Shown here piece by piece: positions 1 to 8,133 of a stretch of DNA of 18,891 bases. This DNA is from Clostridiaceae bacterium (GTDB taxonomy: Bacteria; Bacillota; Clostridia; Oscillospirales; Acutalibacteraceae): the NCBI GenBank assembly GCA_016296885.1, contig JAEDHT010000035.1, positions 1 to 18,891 of the forward strand. The letters are read 5' to 3'. Position 1 is the first letter of the stretch; each line of letters opens with the position of its first letter. A program made the position numbers and the translations under genes. The notes under the pieces are model-generated. The model was not told the DNA's origin and ran no database searches. It was given only the letters and a program-made list of their open reading frames with translations.

Positions 1-18
1 TCTTGTTTCCATTCTTCT

Positions 19-27
19 ATTATATCA
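19..27 (-). promoter_or_regulatory. possible extended -10 promoter reading leftwards out of the window
   Basis: On the minus strand the bases read TGATATAAT, a perfect -10 hexamer preceded by the extended TG-N element. No matching -35 hexamer is visible 16-18 bases upstream, which extended -10 promoters can tolerate. It would drive a gene lying left of the window, divergent from the ABC transporter operon. The sequence is AT-rich, so a chance match is possible. Confidence 0.3.
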
Positions 28-101
28 CACTTTTACGATTTTGGGAGTAGAACCACGAAAATTGCAAACTACATATATTTTGGTGTAAAAGTAATTTTAT
101 A

Positions 102-134
102 TTGACATTTAACTTTACTTTGATAAAATATAAT
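102..134 (+). promoter_or_regulatory. sigma-A-type promoter of the ABC exporter operon
   Basis: A perfect -35 TTGACA (102-107) is followed after 16 bases by TAAAAT (124-129), with an overlapping TATAAT at 129-134 (21-base spacing). Transcription would start near 136-141, giving a short leader of about 35 bases before the ATG at 173. A GAGGA ribosome-binding site lies within this leader. Confidence 0.6.
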
Positions 135-172
135 AAGTTAATTATATAAGAATGTCATAAAGAGGAAATAAA

Positions 173-1957
173 ATGATTTTTGGTAAGTATATAAATCGCT
201 ATTATTTAAAATACGCAGGTATGTTGTTACTGGGCATAGTTGCACTTGTTTTTGTTGATTTTTTTCAGTTGAAGGTGCCTGAATTTTATAGAATGATTAT
301 CAATGCGATGAACACAGGCTATGTAGAGCTGAATGGTGATTTGGTACGCTTTGATATGAATATTCTGCTTGATAATATATGCTTTCCGCTTATTATCACA
401 ATTCTGGTAATGATCGTGGGACGATTTGCATGGAGAATTGCTTTTTTTGGAACAGCTATCCGTGTTGAGACTGATTTAAGAAACATAATGTTTAATCATT
501 GTCGTAAACTTTCTCAAAATTATTATCAAGTGAATAAAGTTGGAACCTTGATGAGTCTTTTTACGAATGATTTGGAGACCATACAAGAGTGTTTTGGTGA
601 TGGTATATTGATGTTCACAGATGCTCTTCTGCTTGGCCTGCTTGCCGTTTATAAGATGTGGGATATGAACAAAGCACTTACTGGCTTGTGCCTAATCCCG
701 ATGGCAATTTTGCTTGGTATATCCACCATAGTGGGCAAAGAGATGATGAAACGCTGGGAGACAAGACAGCAGGCTTTTTCTGAGCTTTCTGATTTTTCTC
801 AAGAGAGCTTTTCCGGTATTGCTGTTATCAAAGCATTTGTTAAAGAACTAAGAGAGTTAACCGCTTTCAAAAAGCTTAACAAAAAGAATGAAAATGCAAA
901 TGTAAACTTCACAAAAGTGTCCATGCTTTTGCATATACTTGTCACACTGCTTGTAGAGTCAGTTATAGGTGTTATTCTTGGATATGGCGGATATTTAGTA
1001 TACTGCAAGGTGTTTAACGCAGGACAGCTTGTGGAATTTATTGGTTATTTTTCGGCAACTATATGGCCTATAATGGCTATATCTCAGCTCATAGATATGA
1101 CATCCAGAGGTCGTGCATCCCTCAAGCGTATATCAGAGCTTCTTGATTCAGAAATTGATGTAAAAGACCGTGAAGATGTGAAACAGGTATCCTCACTTAG
1201 TGGTAAAATAGAATTCAAGCACCTCAATTTTGCATATCCTGATGAAACTATTAATGCGCTTAATGATGTCAGCTTTGTCATAAACGCAGGTGAAAGTGTA
1301 GGGATAGTTGGTAAAACGGGTTCCGGTAAGACCACGATTGTTGATCTTATCTTGCGCACCTACAATGTTCCGGATGGTACTATATACATAGATGACCATG
1401 ATATCAACTCATTGTCTATAAAAACTGTCCGTGAGAAATGTGCTTATGTGCCACAGGATAATTTCCTTTTCTCAGACACGATAGAAAATAATATAGCCTT
1501 CGCCTATGATGAGCTGAATAGTGAGGATGTGGTTAACGCTGCAAAAATGGCAGACATAAACGATAATATATTGGGTTTCAAAGAGGGCTACAGCACTGTT
1601 TTGGGTGAGCGAGGTGTCACAGTTTCCGGCGGACAAAAGCAGAGAATATCCATTGCACGTGCATTGATGAAAAAAGCTGCAATTTTGATTTTGGATGACT
1701 CTGTATCCGCTGTGGATACAAAAACAGAACGTGTAATTCTTGATAATCTTAAAAAAATACACTCCAAACAGACAATTATCCTTATAGCTCACCGAATTTC
1801 TACTGTCGAGAAAATGGACAAAATTATATTTATAGATGATGGACACATACAGGCAGTTGGTACGCACGATGAGCTTTATGTAGGCTGTGATGAATATAAA
1901 AAGATGGTAGATTTACAACGTCTAGAAGATGAGGTAGGAGGTGACAGCAATGCGTGA
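173..1957 (+). CDS. ABC exporter half-transporter, degenerate-site subunit of a heterodimer
   Basis: 594-residue type IV (type I exporter fold) ABC half-transporter: an N-terminal transmembrane domain of about six helices (residues 15-325) fused to an ATPase domain (about 345-580). Visible motifs are Walker A GKTGSGKT (380-387), signature SGGQ (485-488), Walker B ILILDD (504-509) and H-loop AHR. The residue after the Walker B aspartate is Asp509, where the catalytic glutamate normally sits. This is the hallmark of the non-catalytic half in heterodimeric exporters such as TM287/288 (established knowledge). An AGAGGA site precedes the ATG. The next gene overlaps it by 8 bases and supplies the complementary half, so the two should form one complex in the cytoplasmic membrane. 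The substrate cannot be told; drug, peptide or lipid export are the usual roles. The frame is intact, so the Asp is a family trait rather than decay. Confidence 0.93.
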   Translation: MIFGKYINRYYLKYAGMLLLGIVALVFVDFFQLKVPEFYRMIINAMNTGYVELNGDLVRFDMNILLDNICFPLIITILVMIVGRFAWRIAFFGTAIRVETDLRNIMFNHCRKLSQNYYQVNKVGTLMSLFTNDLETIQECFGDGILMFTDALLLGLLAVYKMWDMNKALTGLCLIPMAILLGISTIVGKEMMKRWETRQQAFSELSDFSQESFSGIAVIKAFVKELRELTAFKKLNKKNENANVNFTKVSMLLHILVTLLVESVIGVILGYGGYLVYCKVFNAGQLVEFIGYFSATIWPIMAISQLIDMTSRGRASLKRISELLDSEIDVKDREDVKQVSSLSGKIEFKHLNFAYPDETINALNDVSFVINAGESVGIVGKTGSGKTTIVDLILRTYNVPDGTIYIDDHDINSLSIKTVREKCAYVPQDNFLFSDTIENNIAFAYDELNSEDVVNAAKMADINDNILGFKEGYSTVLGERGVTVSGGQKQRISIARALMKKAAILILDDSVSAVDTKTERVILDNLKKIHSKQTIILIAHRISTVEKMDKIIFIDDGHIQAVGTHDELYVGCDEYKKMVDLQRLEDEVGGDSNA

Positions 1958-3836
1958 AAATTCCCCCTTGCTATTTGTGGGTGCTGTAATCGGTGTATTT
2001 GCAATCATATTAAGTGTTGCATTTGCAATGATTAAGGAAAAGAAAAAGGAGATTGGTTTTGAGAGAAATATGGAAGACGCTGAAATAATCAAACGTCTTT
2101 TACATTACGCCAAGCCATATTGGAAACGCTTTATATTTGTTGGTGTCACCATGTTTGTTTCGATTGCATATAGCATTCTTTCACCGTTAATTGTGGGATG
2201 GATAGAAACACTGATTGTAGGTGATTTTGAGCTAAAACAATTGTTTACTGCTGTTGCTTTGTATGGTTCTATTCTGCTTATTTCTATGGTGTGCTTATAT
2301 GTACAGGCTATTGTTTTGCAAAAAACAGGTCAGCAGATAATCTCTCATTTGCGTGAAGATGTTTTTACTCATATCGAAAGTTTGTCGCATGATCAGCTAA
2401 ATCAAATACCTGTAGGTAAGCTTGTGACACGTGTCACAAACGATACGAATGCTATTTCCCTGATGTTTACCAGCCTTCTGGTAAATCTTGTTAAAAACTG
2501 CTTTGTCATCATAGGTGTGCTGGTGGCTATGATTACTGTTAACTACCAACTCACACTAATGGTGCTTTGCTTTGCTCCTTTTATAGTGCTATTTACCTAT
2601 ATTTTCAGAAAATTTTCTCGTAGAGCATATAGACGTGTTAAAGACTGCACTACTGATATCAACACATATCTTTCAGAAAATCTTTCCGGCATAAAAATCA
2701 CACAAATTTTTAATCGAGAAGATAAGAAATTAAAGGATTTTACCCTCAAAAGTAATAACCTTGGCAAAGCTAAGCAGAAAGAAATACTAGTTTTCAGTAT
2801 TTTCCGACCGTTAATATATATGCTATATATTAGCTCTGTACTATGCTTGCTATATCTCGGAGGCAAGGGCTATCTTGAAGGTAGTAGTTTTTTTGGACAA
2901 ACCTTAAAGAGTGGTACAATCGTAACATTTTATATGTATATTTCAAAGTTTTTTGATCCTATTCAGAACCTTGCTGAGCAGTTTAATCGTCTTCAATCAG
3001 CATTTGCGTCAGCTGAAAAGGTGTTCACGATTATGGACTATGAGCCTGAGATAGTAGATTCTCCGGATGCCATAGATCTTGAGGAGATGAGGGGAGAGAT
3101 AGAGTTTAAAGACGTGTGGTTTGCATATGTGCCCGACGAATGGGTGCTTAAAGGGGTTTCTTTCCATGTAAATGCAGGGGATACAGTAGCATTTGTAGGA
3201 GCCACAGGTTCAGGTAAGACCACTATTCTTTCTCTTATTTGTCGCAATTATGAGTTCCAAAAAGGACAAATATTGATAGATGGAATTGATATTCGTAAAA
3301 TTAAGATTTCTTCTCTCAGGAAAAATTTCGGTCAAATGCTTCAAGATGTGTTTCTATTTTCCGGCACTATAAGAAGCAATATAGTGCTGAGGGATGAAAG
3401 CATAAGCGACGAGGAGATACGTGCTGCGTGTGAATATGTAAATGCCGATAAATTTATATACAAACAGGAGCAAGGGCTTGATGAGATAGTGCGTGAGCGT
3501 GGAAATAATTTCTCAGCCGGACAACGTCAGCTTCTGAGCTTTGCACGCACAGTTGTTCATAAGCCGACTGTGATGATATTAGATGAGGCAACAGCAAATA
3601 TTGATACAGAAACAGAGCTTCTCATTCAAGATTCGCTTGAAAAAATGCGTAATATAGGAACAATGCTAATTGTTGCTCACCGTCTTTCTACGGTTCAGCA
3701 CGCTGATAATATTATTGTGCTTGCAAACGGAAAGATAATCGAGCAGGGAACACATCAGGATCTACTTGCTAAAAGAGGCAGATATTATCAGCTCTATACT
3801 ATCCAATATCACAAGAACCAAATGAAAAAGGCATAA
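1950..3836 (+). CDS. ABC exporter half-transporter, catalytic subunit of a heterodimer
   Basis: 628-residue ABC half-transporter that partners the preceding gene. I chose the ATG at 1950 because a perfect AGGAGGTGA lies 6 bases upstream; the in-frame GTG at 1941 is inside that ribosome-binding site. The gene starts 8 bases before the upstream stop, so translation is coupled. The ATPase domain has Walker A GATGSGKT (417-424), a non-canonical signature FSAGQ (521-525) and canonical Walker B VMILDE with catalytic Glu546, then AHR. The intact Walker B with a degenerate signature is the exact complement of the first subunit, leaving one competent and one degenerate ATP site. An extra hydrophobic helix (about residues 7-28) followed by a lysine-rich stretch precedes the usual six-helix domain, which starts near residue 50. 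Substrate unknown. Confidence 0.93.
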   Translation: MRENSPLLFVGAVIGVFAIILSVAFAMIKEKKKEIGFERNMEDAEIIKRLLHYAKPYWKRFIFVGVTMFVSIAYSILSPLIVGWIETLIVGDFELKQLFTAVALYGSILLISMVCLYVQAIVLQKTGQQIISHLREDVFTHIESLSHDQLNQIPVGKLVTRVTNDTNAISLMFTSLLVNLVKNCFVIIGVLVAMITVNYQLTLMVLCFAPFIVLFTYIFRKFSRRAYRRVKDCTTDINTYLSENLSGIKITQIFNREDKKLKDFTLKSNNLGKAKQKEILVFSIFRPLIYMLYISSVLCLLYLGGKGYLEGSSFFGQTLKSGTIVTFYMYISKFFDPIQNLAEQFNRLQSAFASAEKVFTIMDYEPEIVDSPDAIDLEEMRGEIEFKDVWFAYVPDEWVLKGVSFHVNAGDTVAFVGATGSGKTTILSLICRNYEFQKGQILIDGIDIRKIKISSLRKNFGQMLQDVFLFSGTIRSNIVLRDESISDEEIRAACEYVNADKFIYKQEQGLDEIVRERGNNFSAGQRQLLSFARTVVHKPTVMILDEATANIDTETELLIQDSLEKMRNIGTMLIVAHRLSTVQHADNIIVLANGKIIEQGTHQDLLAKRGRYYQLYTIQYHKNQMKKA

Positions 3837-3861
3837 GTTTATAATTGTACAGTATTTATCC

Positions 3862-3904
3862 ATTCGCATCTGATATCAGGTGCGAATTTAGTTATATTTT
3901 TGTA
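3862..3904 (+). terminator. Rho-independent terminator of the ABC exporter operon
   Basis: Arms ATTCGCATCTGA and TCAGGTGCGAAT (one G-T wobble) form a tight hairpin at 3862-3887, 25 bases after the stop codon. It is followed by a T-rich tract broken by a few other bases (3888-3904). This fits the end of the exporter transcript; the next gene has its own promoter. Confidence 0.65.
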
Positions 3905-3930
3905 TATTTTAGAGAATAATAATACATTTC

Positions 3931-3965
3931 TTAACAAAAAAATAAATTTCTTTATTATTTGTTAA
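3931..3965 (+). repeat. inverted repeat just upstream of the PHP gene promoter
   Basis: TTAACAAA (3931-3938) is mirrored by TTTGTTAA (3958-3965). The inner bases (AATAAA and TTTATT) extend the symmetry, with the axis near 3948. It ends 7 bases before the -35 hexamer, where an activator site or operator would be expected. The region is very AT-rich, so it may be fortuitous, and an A/T-only stem would make a poor terminator. Confidence 0.35.
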
Positions 3966-3972
3966 AAATTTG

Positions 3973-4002
3973 TTGACTTTTGACGAAAGAAAGATGTATA
4001 AT
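3973..4002 (+). promoter_or_regulatory. sigma-A promoter of the PHP gene
   Basis: TTGACT (3973-3978), an 18-base spacer and TATAAT (3997-4002) make a near-consensus vegetative promoter. The predicted start point is around 4009, giving a leader of about 100 bases. The promoter lies inside the longest open frame, so the first part of that frame cannot be translated from this transcript. Confidence 0.75.
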
Positions 4003-4110
4003 TATTACAATGATAATATCTGGTTATATTCTTTTTTGATGAAAAACTATTATTTTAGCGTGTATTCGGGTACTATTCAGAAAAATTCTTATCCGCGAGG
4101 GAGAGTACAT

Positions 4111-4962
4111 ATGTCCGCAGATTTGCATTGTCACACCGTCATTTCAGATGGCACTGTGACATTAGAAGAGATTATTTTACTTGCAAAGAGCAAGGGTTTG
4201 TCTTACATATCAATTACTGATCATGATACTTTTGCAGGTGTTACAAGAGCTAAGATATTTGGCAAGAAGAACGGTGTTACCGTTATAGAGGGTGCCGAGA
4301 TATCAGCTTATGACTATAAAAGAAATAGAAAAGTTCATATATTAGCATATATTTGCGAGTATCCTGACAGGCTTATGGGTATGCTCAAAAAGATAGGCGA
4401 TAGTCGCAAGAGAGCAATGAGCATAAGTATACAAAAGGTCAATCGCATTTATCCTATTCCAACTGAAATGATTGTGAGAAGAGCCACAGGTAGCTCCAAT
4501 ATATTTAAGCAACACATCATGCACGCACTAATAGATGCAGGTTATACAGACACTGTGTTTGGCGATGTTTTCAAAAAACTGTTTCATCCCAGAACAGGTC
4601 TTGCAAAGACTACTATTGAGTATCCTGATGTCTATGAAGTTATAGATAGTATTCATGATGCCGGTGGTGTGGCAGTGCTTGCACATCCAGGCGTTTATGA
4701 TAGCTATGAGCTTTTAGAAGAGTTAGCTGGCAGTGGACTTGACGGTGTAGAGAGATATTATCCCAGAAGCAATCCTGAATATGATGAATATCTTGATAAT
4801 ATCATAAAAAAATATGACCTGATAGCAACTGGAGGAACTGATTTTCACGGTGGTAACAGCACCCAGAAAAATGTTGTTGGCACAGTCAGTGTAGATGATT
4901 CTGTTATCGAACAACTCAAAGAGCGTAAAAAGAAATATCTTATTGCTGAGGAAGCACAATAA
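4111..4962 (+). CDS. PHP-domain phosphoesterase, YciV/RNase AM-like
   Basis: 283-residue PHP (polymerase and histidinol phosphatase) metal-dependent phosphoesterase. Metal-ligand motifs are in the expected order: DLHCH (4-8), Asp13, TDHD (36-39), Glu60/Glu63, His76, AHPG (His192) and the closing TDFH (Asp244, His246). Length and motif order fit the stand-alone family containing YciV/RNase AM (5'-3' exonuclease) and 3',5'-nucleoside bisphosphate phosphatase; which activity applies here cannot be told. The start at 4111 follows a strong AGGGAG site at 7-base spacing and begins directly with the PHP fold. The open frame continues upstream to 3970, but that part contains the promoter. An in-frame ATG at 4039 lies downstream of the promoter but has no ribosome-binding site. 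It is monocistronic, with its own promoter and terminator. No signal peptide, so cytoplasmic. Confidence 0.9.
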   Translation: MSADLHCHTVISDGTVTLEEIILLAKSKGLSYISITDHDTFAGVTRAKIFGKKNGVTVIEGAEISAYDYKRNRKVHILAYICEYPDRLMGMLKKIGDSRKRAMSISIQKVNRIYPIPTEMIVRRATGSSNIFKQHIMHALIDAGYTDTVFGDVFKKLFHPRTGLAKTTIEYPDVYEVIDSIHDAGGVAVLAHPGVYDSYELLEELAGSGLDGVERYYPRSNPEYDEYLDNIIKKYDLIATGGTDFHGGNSTQKNVVGTVSVDDSVIEQLKERKKKYLIAEEAQ

Positions 4963-4978
4963 CTTAAATAGATTTATT

Positions 4979-5027
4979 AATACCGATAATTATAAATTAT
5001 TATATTTATCGGTATTTTTTCTTTGCT
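4979..5027 (+). terminator. Rho-independent terminator after the PHP gene
   Basis: AATACCGATA (4979-4988) pairs with TATCGGTATT (5007-5016), followed by a run of T residues. The hairpin begins 17 bases after the stop codon. The downstream T-tract overlaps the likely -35 of the pullulanase promoter. Confidence 0.85.
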
Positions 5028-5051
5028 TTTTTTAATATGAATTATTATATT
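5023..5051 (+). promoter_or_regulatory. possible promoter of the pullulanase gene
   Basis: TTGCTT (5023-5028), a 17-base spacer and TATATT (5046-5051) resemble a sigma-A promoter embedded in the T-tract of the preceding terminator. It would place the start point near 5058 and leave about 25 bases of leader before the ATG at 5083. The AT-rich context limits confidence. Confidence 0.4.
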
Positions 5052-5082
5052 ATATTTGTCTAATATTATTAATGGTGATATG

Positions 5083-8058
5083 ATGAAAGAAATAGAATTG
5101 CTCCGTCCTATTGTTTCGATAAATAGTGACTGGAAAGAAATGGATAAATACTCCTATAATGGCAATGATCTCGGTGCCAATTATACACGTGAAAAAACAA
5201 CTTTTAAGGTGTGGTCGCCAACTGCGTCACAAATTACTGTATGTCTTTTCACAAGAGGAAGTGATTCTGAGCCCGGTGCCGAATTTATTAGGAGCTTTCC
5301 ACTTGATAGAAATGATACAACCGCTGTGTGGTCTGTCGAGGTTGATGGTGATCTCGACGGTATTTATTACACTTATCGAGTTGTAACTGATAATGTAACA
5401 AGCGAAACAGTAGACATATATGCCAAGGCTGCCGGTGTGAATGGTAATCGTGGAATGGTTGTTGATTTGAGGAGGACAGATCCAGAAGGCTGGGAAAATG
5501 ATAAAAACGTGATGCAATATGCTCAAACAAAGGCTGTAATATGGGAAGTTCATATTAAGGATTTTTCTATACACGCATCTAGTGGTGTAAGCGAGCCTAA
5601 CCGTGGCAAATATCTTGCATTTACTGAGCAAGGTACAACCCTTAATAACGATGGACTAACACCCACTTGTGTAGATTATCTCAAGCAACTCGGTGTTAAC
5701 TATGTTCATCTCCTTCCTGTGTTTGATTTTGGATCTGTGGATGAGAGCAAGCCTATTGATAGTAGCTACAACTGGGGCTATGATCCGAAAAATTATAACG
5801 TGCCTGAGGGCTCCTATTCTACCAATCCGTATGAAGGTCATGCCCGAATTCGTGAGTTTAAAAAAATGGTAATGGCATTGCATAATGCGGGAATTGGCGT
5901 TGTTATGGATATGGTCTACAATCATACCTATGAAAGTCAAAACTCGTGGTTCAATAGAACAGTTCCAAACTATTACTATCGTTTGAATGCTGATGGCAGT
6001 TTTTCTAATGGCAGTGGCTGTGGCAATGATACAGCCAGTGAGCATAAAATGTTTTCAAAATATATGATTGATTCCGTTTTGTATTGGGTTAGCGAGTATC
6101 ACCTTGATGGTGTAAGATTTGACCTTATGGGATTACATGATGTAAACACTATGAATTCCATTAGAATGGCTCTTGATAATCTGCCAAATGGCAAAAAAAT
6201 AATAATGTATGGTGAAGCTTGGGATATGTTCACAGCTGTGGAACCAGGCACACTAATGGCAAGTAAAAATAATATTGGCGCACTTAGCAACCGCATAGCC
6301 ACATTTAATGATGGTATACGTGATGCTGTTAAGGGAAATACATTTGATAAATTTAACCGAGGTTTCGCACAGGGCTATGGTCATCCAGATGCAGTAAAAT
6401 CAGGTATAACTGCAAAAAGTGCAGGTTATGGTTGGGGATGGGCTAAGTCTCCAAGCCAGACCCTCACTTATTGCTCGTGCCATGATAATTACACTTTGTG
6501 GGATAAGCTTATGGTTTCTGTGAAGGGCAACGACTGCAACTATGATGTACGTGACGAAGCCATAGTGGAGATGAATAAGCTTGCTGGTGCTATTATCACC
6601 ACATCGCAAGGTATGATATTATATCAGGCGGGGGAGGAGTTTGCTCGTAATAAGCAGGGTGAACACAATAGTTACAATCTTCCGGTTGATATCAATGCAA
6701 TAAACTGGAACAATTTCAAAAAATATAGAGATATACACGATTATTATGCTGGTTTAATAGAAATCAGAAATAATTTTGCTCCATTTACTGATAACACAAG
6801 CACGTCTGCTATGGGTATAAAATTTATAAATACCTATGATGGCAGAGTGATATGCTATGTTATTAAAAATGATATAGATCCGGAAAATTCATGGAATACA
6901 GTTGCTGTTATTTTTAACAGTGATCCTAATGAATCTAAGAATGTATATCTCACACAGGATGGTCTTCCTAATGAATGGACTATAATTGCAAATAACAAAT
7001 ATGCAGGAGTAAATAGTCTTGGTGTAATTAATAACGGTGTAGCCCAGCTTCCACCGTCATCGTGTATGATTTTGGTAGACCGTGAAAGCTTCGAAGCAGC
7101 TCAGATAAAACCCAGACTAGGCAGAATTAGTATTAAACATATAGATAAAACAACAGGTAAAATACTTGATTTTGAAAGCTTTACAGGTGCCATTGGCTAC
7201 AAATATAGAACATCTGCCAGCAAATTACTCACAGTAGACTATGATTGTAAGGCTGTTCTTGGTAAGCAAAACGGAGTCTTCAAAGAAACCCCTACAGATG
7301 TATCATACTATTATGAACCATGCAATGAGGGCGTTGGCAAGGTTATTGTAAAATATTTCAACGAGGATGGTACCCGCGAGCTTGCAGAAAGCAGAACTAT
7401 TCGTGATAGAAAAGGCAAGAGATATGTGGTTAGAACATTGCCTTATATTGAACGATATGAGCTCGACTTTTCAAGATATCCGGAAAATAGCTCCGGCATT
7501 ATAACAGATGATGTAATTAATGTAAATTACTATTTCAAAAGTATAGCACCAAGGGATATTAAGCTTTATTATAAGGATAAAAATAATAGAGGCAATATAA
7601 ATGCTTACCTTTATGGTAACGATGGAGAGTTTATATTTAGCGAATCATGGCCGGGCACATCGATGACTAATATAGGTGGTGGACTATGGCAGATAGACTT
7701 CCACATAGGCGATTATGCCGAGAGATGTATTCCCGAGGCAATATTTAGCTTTGATGGTCAGCAAGAACCGGGCAACGGTCAGGGCGGATATAAAATTAAG
7801 GCAAATCAGGCTATAATAGCCAACAAAAAGATAAAATATACAGGCTGTAGTGTGGCAGTGCATGCTGTTTATATCACCGCTAACGGAAAAATACTCCAGC
7901 ATGATGTGTTGAGATCTGTTCCTGATGGTGTAACAACCTACAATGTTCAAAGAAAAGAATTTGAAGGATACTGCTTCTATAAACAAAGCGGTGCAAGTGA
8001 GGGTGTTTACACTACAACTCCTAAATATATCTTCTTCACATATATTGAAGAAGATTGA
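5083..8058 (+). CDS. pulA: type I pullulanase with C-terminal MucBP-like and CBM25/26-like modules
   Basis: 991-residue GH13 debranching enzyme that hydrolyses alpha-1,6 branch points of pullulan, amylopectin or glycogen. Visible order: N-terminal beta-sandwich with FKVWSPTA (CBM48-like, about 33-125); the pullulanase signature YNWGYDP (229-235); region I DMVYNH (276-281); region II RFDLMG with nucleophile Asp347; region III YGEAWD with acid/base Glu378; region IV HDN (467-469). After the barrel and C-sheet come two MucBP-like beta modules (about 679-745 and 751-821), a CBM25/26-like starch-binding module (about 823-920: SESWPGT, WQIDF, IFSFDG) and a third MucBP-like module to the end. There is no signal peptide at any candidate start. 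ATG 5083 has GGTGA 4 bases upstream; ATG 5080 is too close to it and TTG 5056 has no site and falls near the predicted start point. The tail is unusual for a cytoplasmic pullulanase. Family call firm; module names inferred by eye. Confidence 0.92.
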   Translation: MKEIELLRPIVSINSDWKEMDKYSYNGNDLGANYTREKTTFKVWSPTASQITVCLFTRGSDSEPGAEFIRSFPLDRNDTTAVWSVEVDGDLDGIYYTYRVVTDNVTSETVDIYAKAAGVNGNRGMVVDLRRTDPEGWENDKNVMQYAQTKAVIWEVHIKDFSIHASSGVSEPNRGKYLAFTEQGTTLNNDGLTPTCVDYLKQLGVNYVHLLPVFDFGSVDESKPIDSSYNWGYDPKNYNVPEGSYSTNPYEGHARIREFKKMVMALHNAGIGVVMDMVYNHTYESQNSWFNRTVPNYYYRLNADGSFSNGSGCGNDTASEHKMFSKYMIDSVLYWVSEYHLDGVRFDLMGLHDVNTMNSIRMALDNLPNGKKIIMYGEAWDMFTAVEPGTLMASKNNIGALSNRIATFNDGIRDAVKGNTFDKFNRGFAQGYGHPDAVKSGITAKSAGYGWGWAKSPSQTLTYCSCHDNYTLWDKLMVSVKGNDCNYDVRDEAIVEMNKLAGAIITTSQGMILYQAGEEFARNKQGEHNSYNLPVDINAINWNNFKKYRDIHDYYAGLIEIRNNFAPFTDNTSTSAMGIKFINTYDGRVICYVIKNDIDPENSWNTVAVIFNSDPNESKNVYLTQDGLPNEWTIIANNKYAGVNSLGVINNGVAQLPPSSCMILVDRESFEAAQIKPRLGRISIKHIDKTTGKILDFESFTGAIGYKYRTSASKLLTVDYDCKAVLGKQNGVFKETPTDVSYYYEPCNEGVGKVIVKYFNEDGTRELAESRTIRDRKGKRYVVRTLPYIERYELDFSRYPENSSGIITDDVINVNYYFKSIAPRDIKLYYKDKNNRGNINAYLYGNDGEFIFSESWPGTSMTNIGGGLWQIDFHIGDYAERCIPEAIFSFDGQQEPGNGQGGYKIKANQAIIANKKIKYTGCSVAVHAVYITANGKILQHDVLRSVPDGVTTYNVQRKEFEGYCFYKQSGASEGVYTTTPKYIFFTYIEED

Positions 8059-8070
8059 TACACAAAAAAC

Positions 8071-8114
8071 AAGGCGACAAGATGAGAAATTTACATCTTG
8101 TCGCCTTTAAGTTT
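8071..8114. terminator. bidirectional terminator between pulA and psuG
   Basis: AAGGCGACAAGATG (8071-8084) pairs perfectly over 14 bases with CATCTTGTCGCCTT (8094-8107) around a 9-base loop. Going rightwards it is followed by TAAGTTTTTT. Going leftwards the minus strand gives TTGTTTTTTG. It therefore serves both convergent transcripts: pulA from the left and psuKG from the right. Confidence 0.9.
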
Positions 8115-8133
8115 TTTGATTAATTATTAATAA

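Noticed and set aside
1622..1700. First ABC subunit as a decaying pseudogene because its catalytic glutamate is missing
   Set aside because: The frame is full length, every other motif is intact, and Asp at this place is a known feature of the degenerate subunit of heterodimeric exporters.
1472..1867. 131-residue open frame on the minus strand inside the first ABC gene
   Set aside because: It lies opposite the conserved ATPase domain, has no ribosome-binding site and its cysteine/tyrosine-rich translation resembles no family; it is a shadow.
3970..4110. N-terminal extension of the PHP protein
   Set aside because: The segment contains the -35/-10 promoter and the leader; the only good ribosome-binding site is just before 4111.
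5227..5631. 134-residue minus-strand open frame inside the pullulanase gene
   Set aside because: Antisense to conserved pullulanase sequence, with no start signals; it is explained by codon bias in the real gene.
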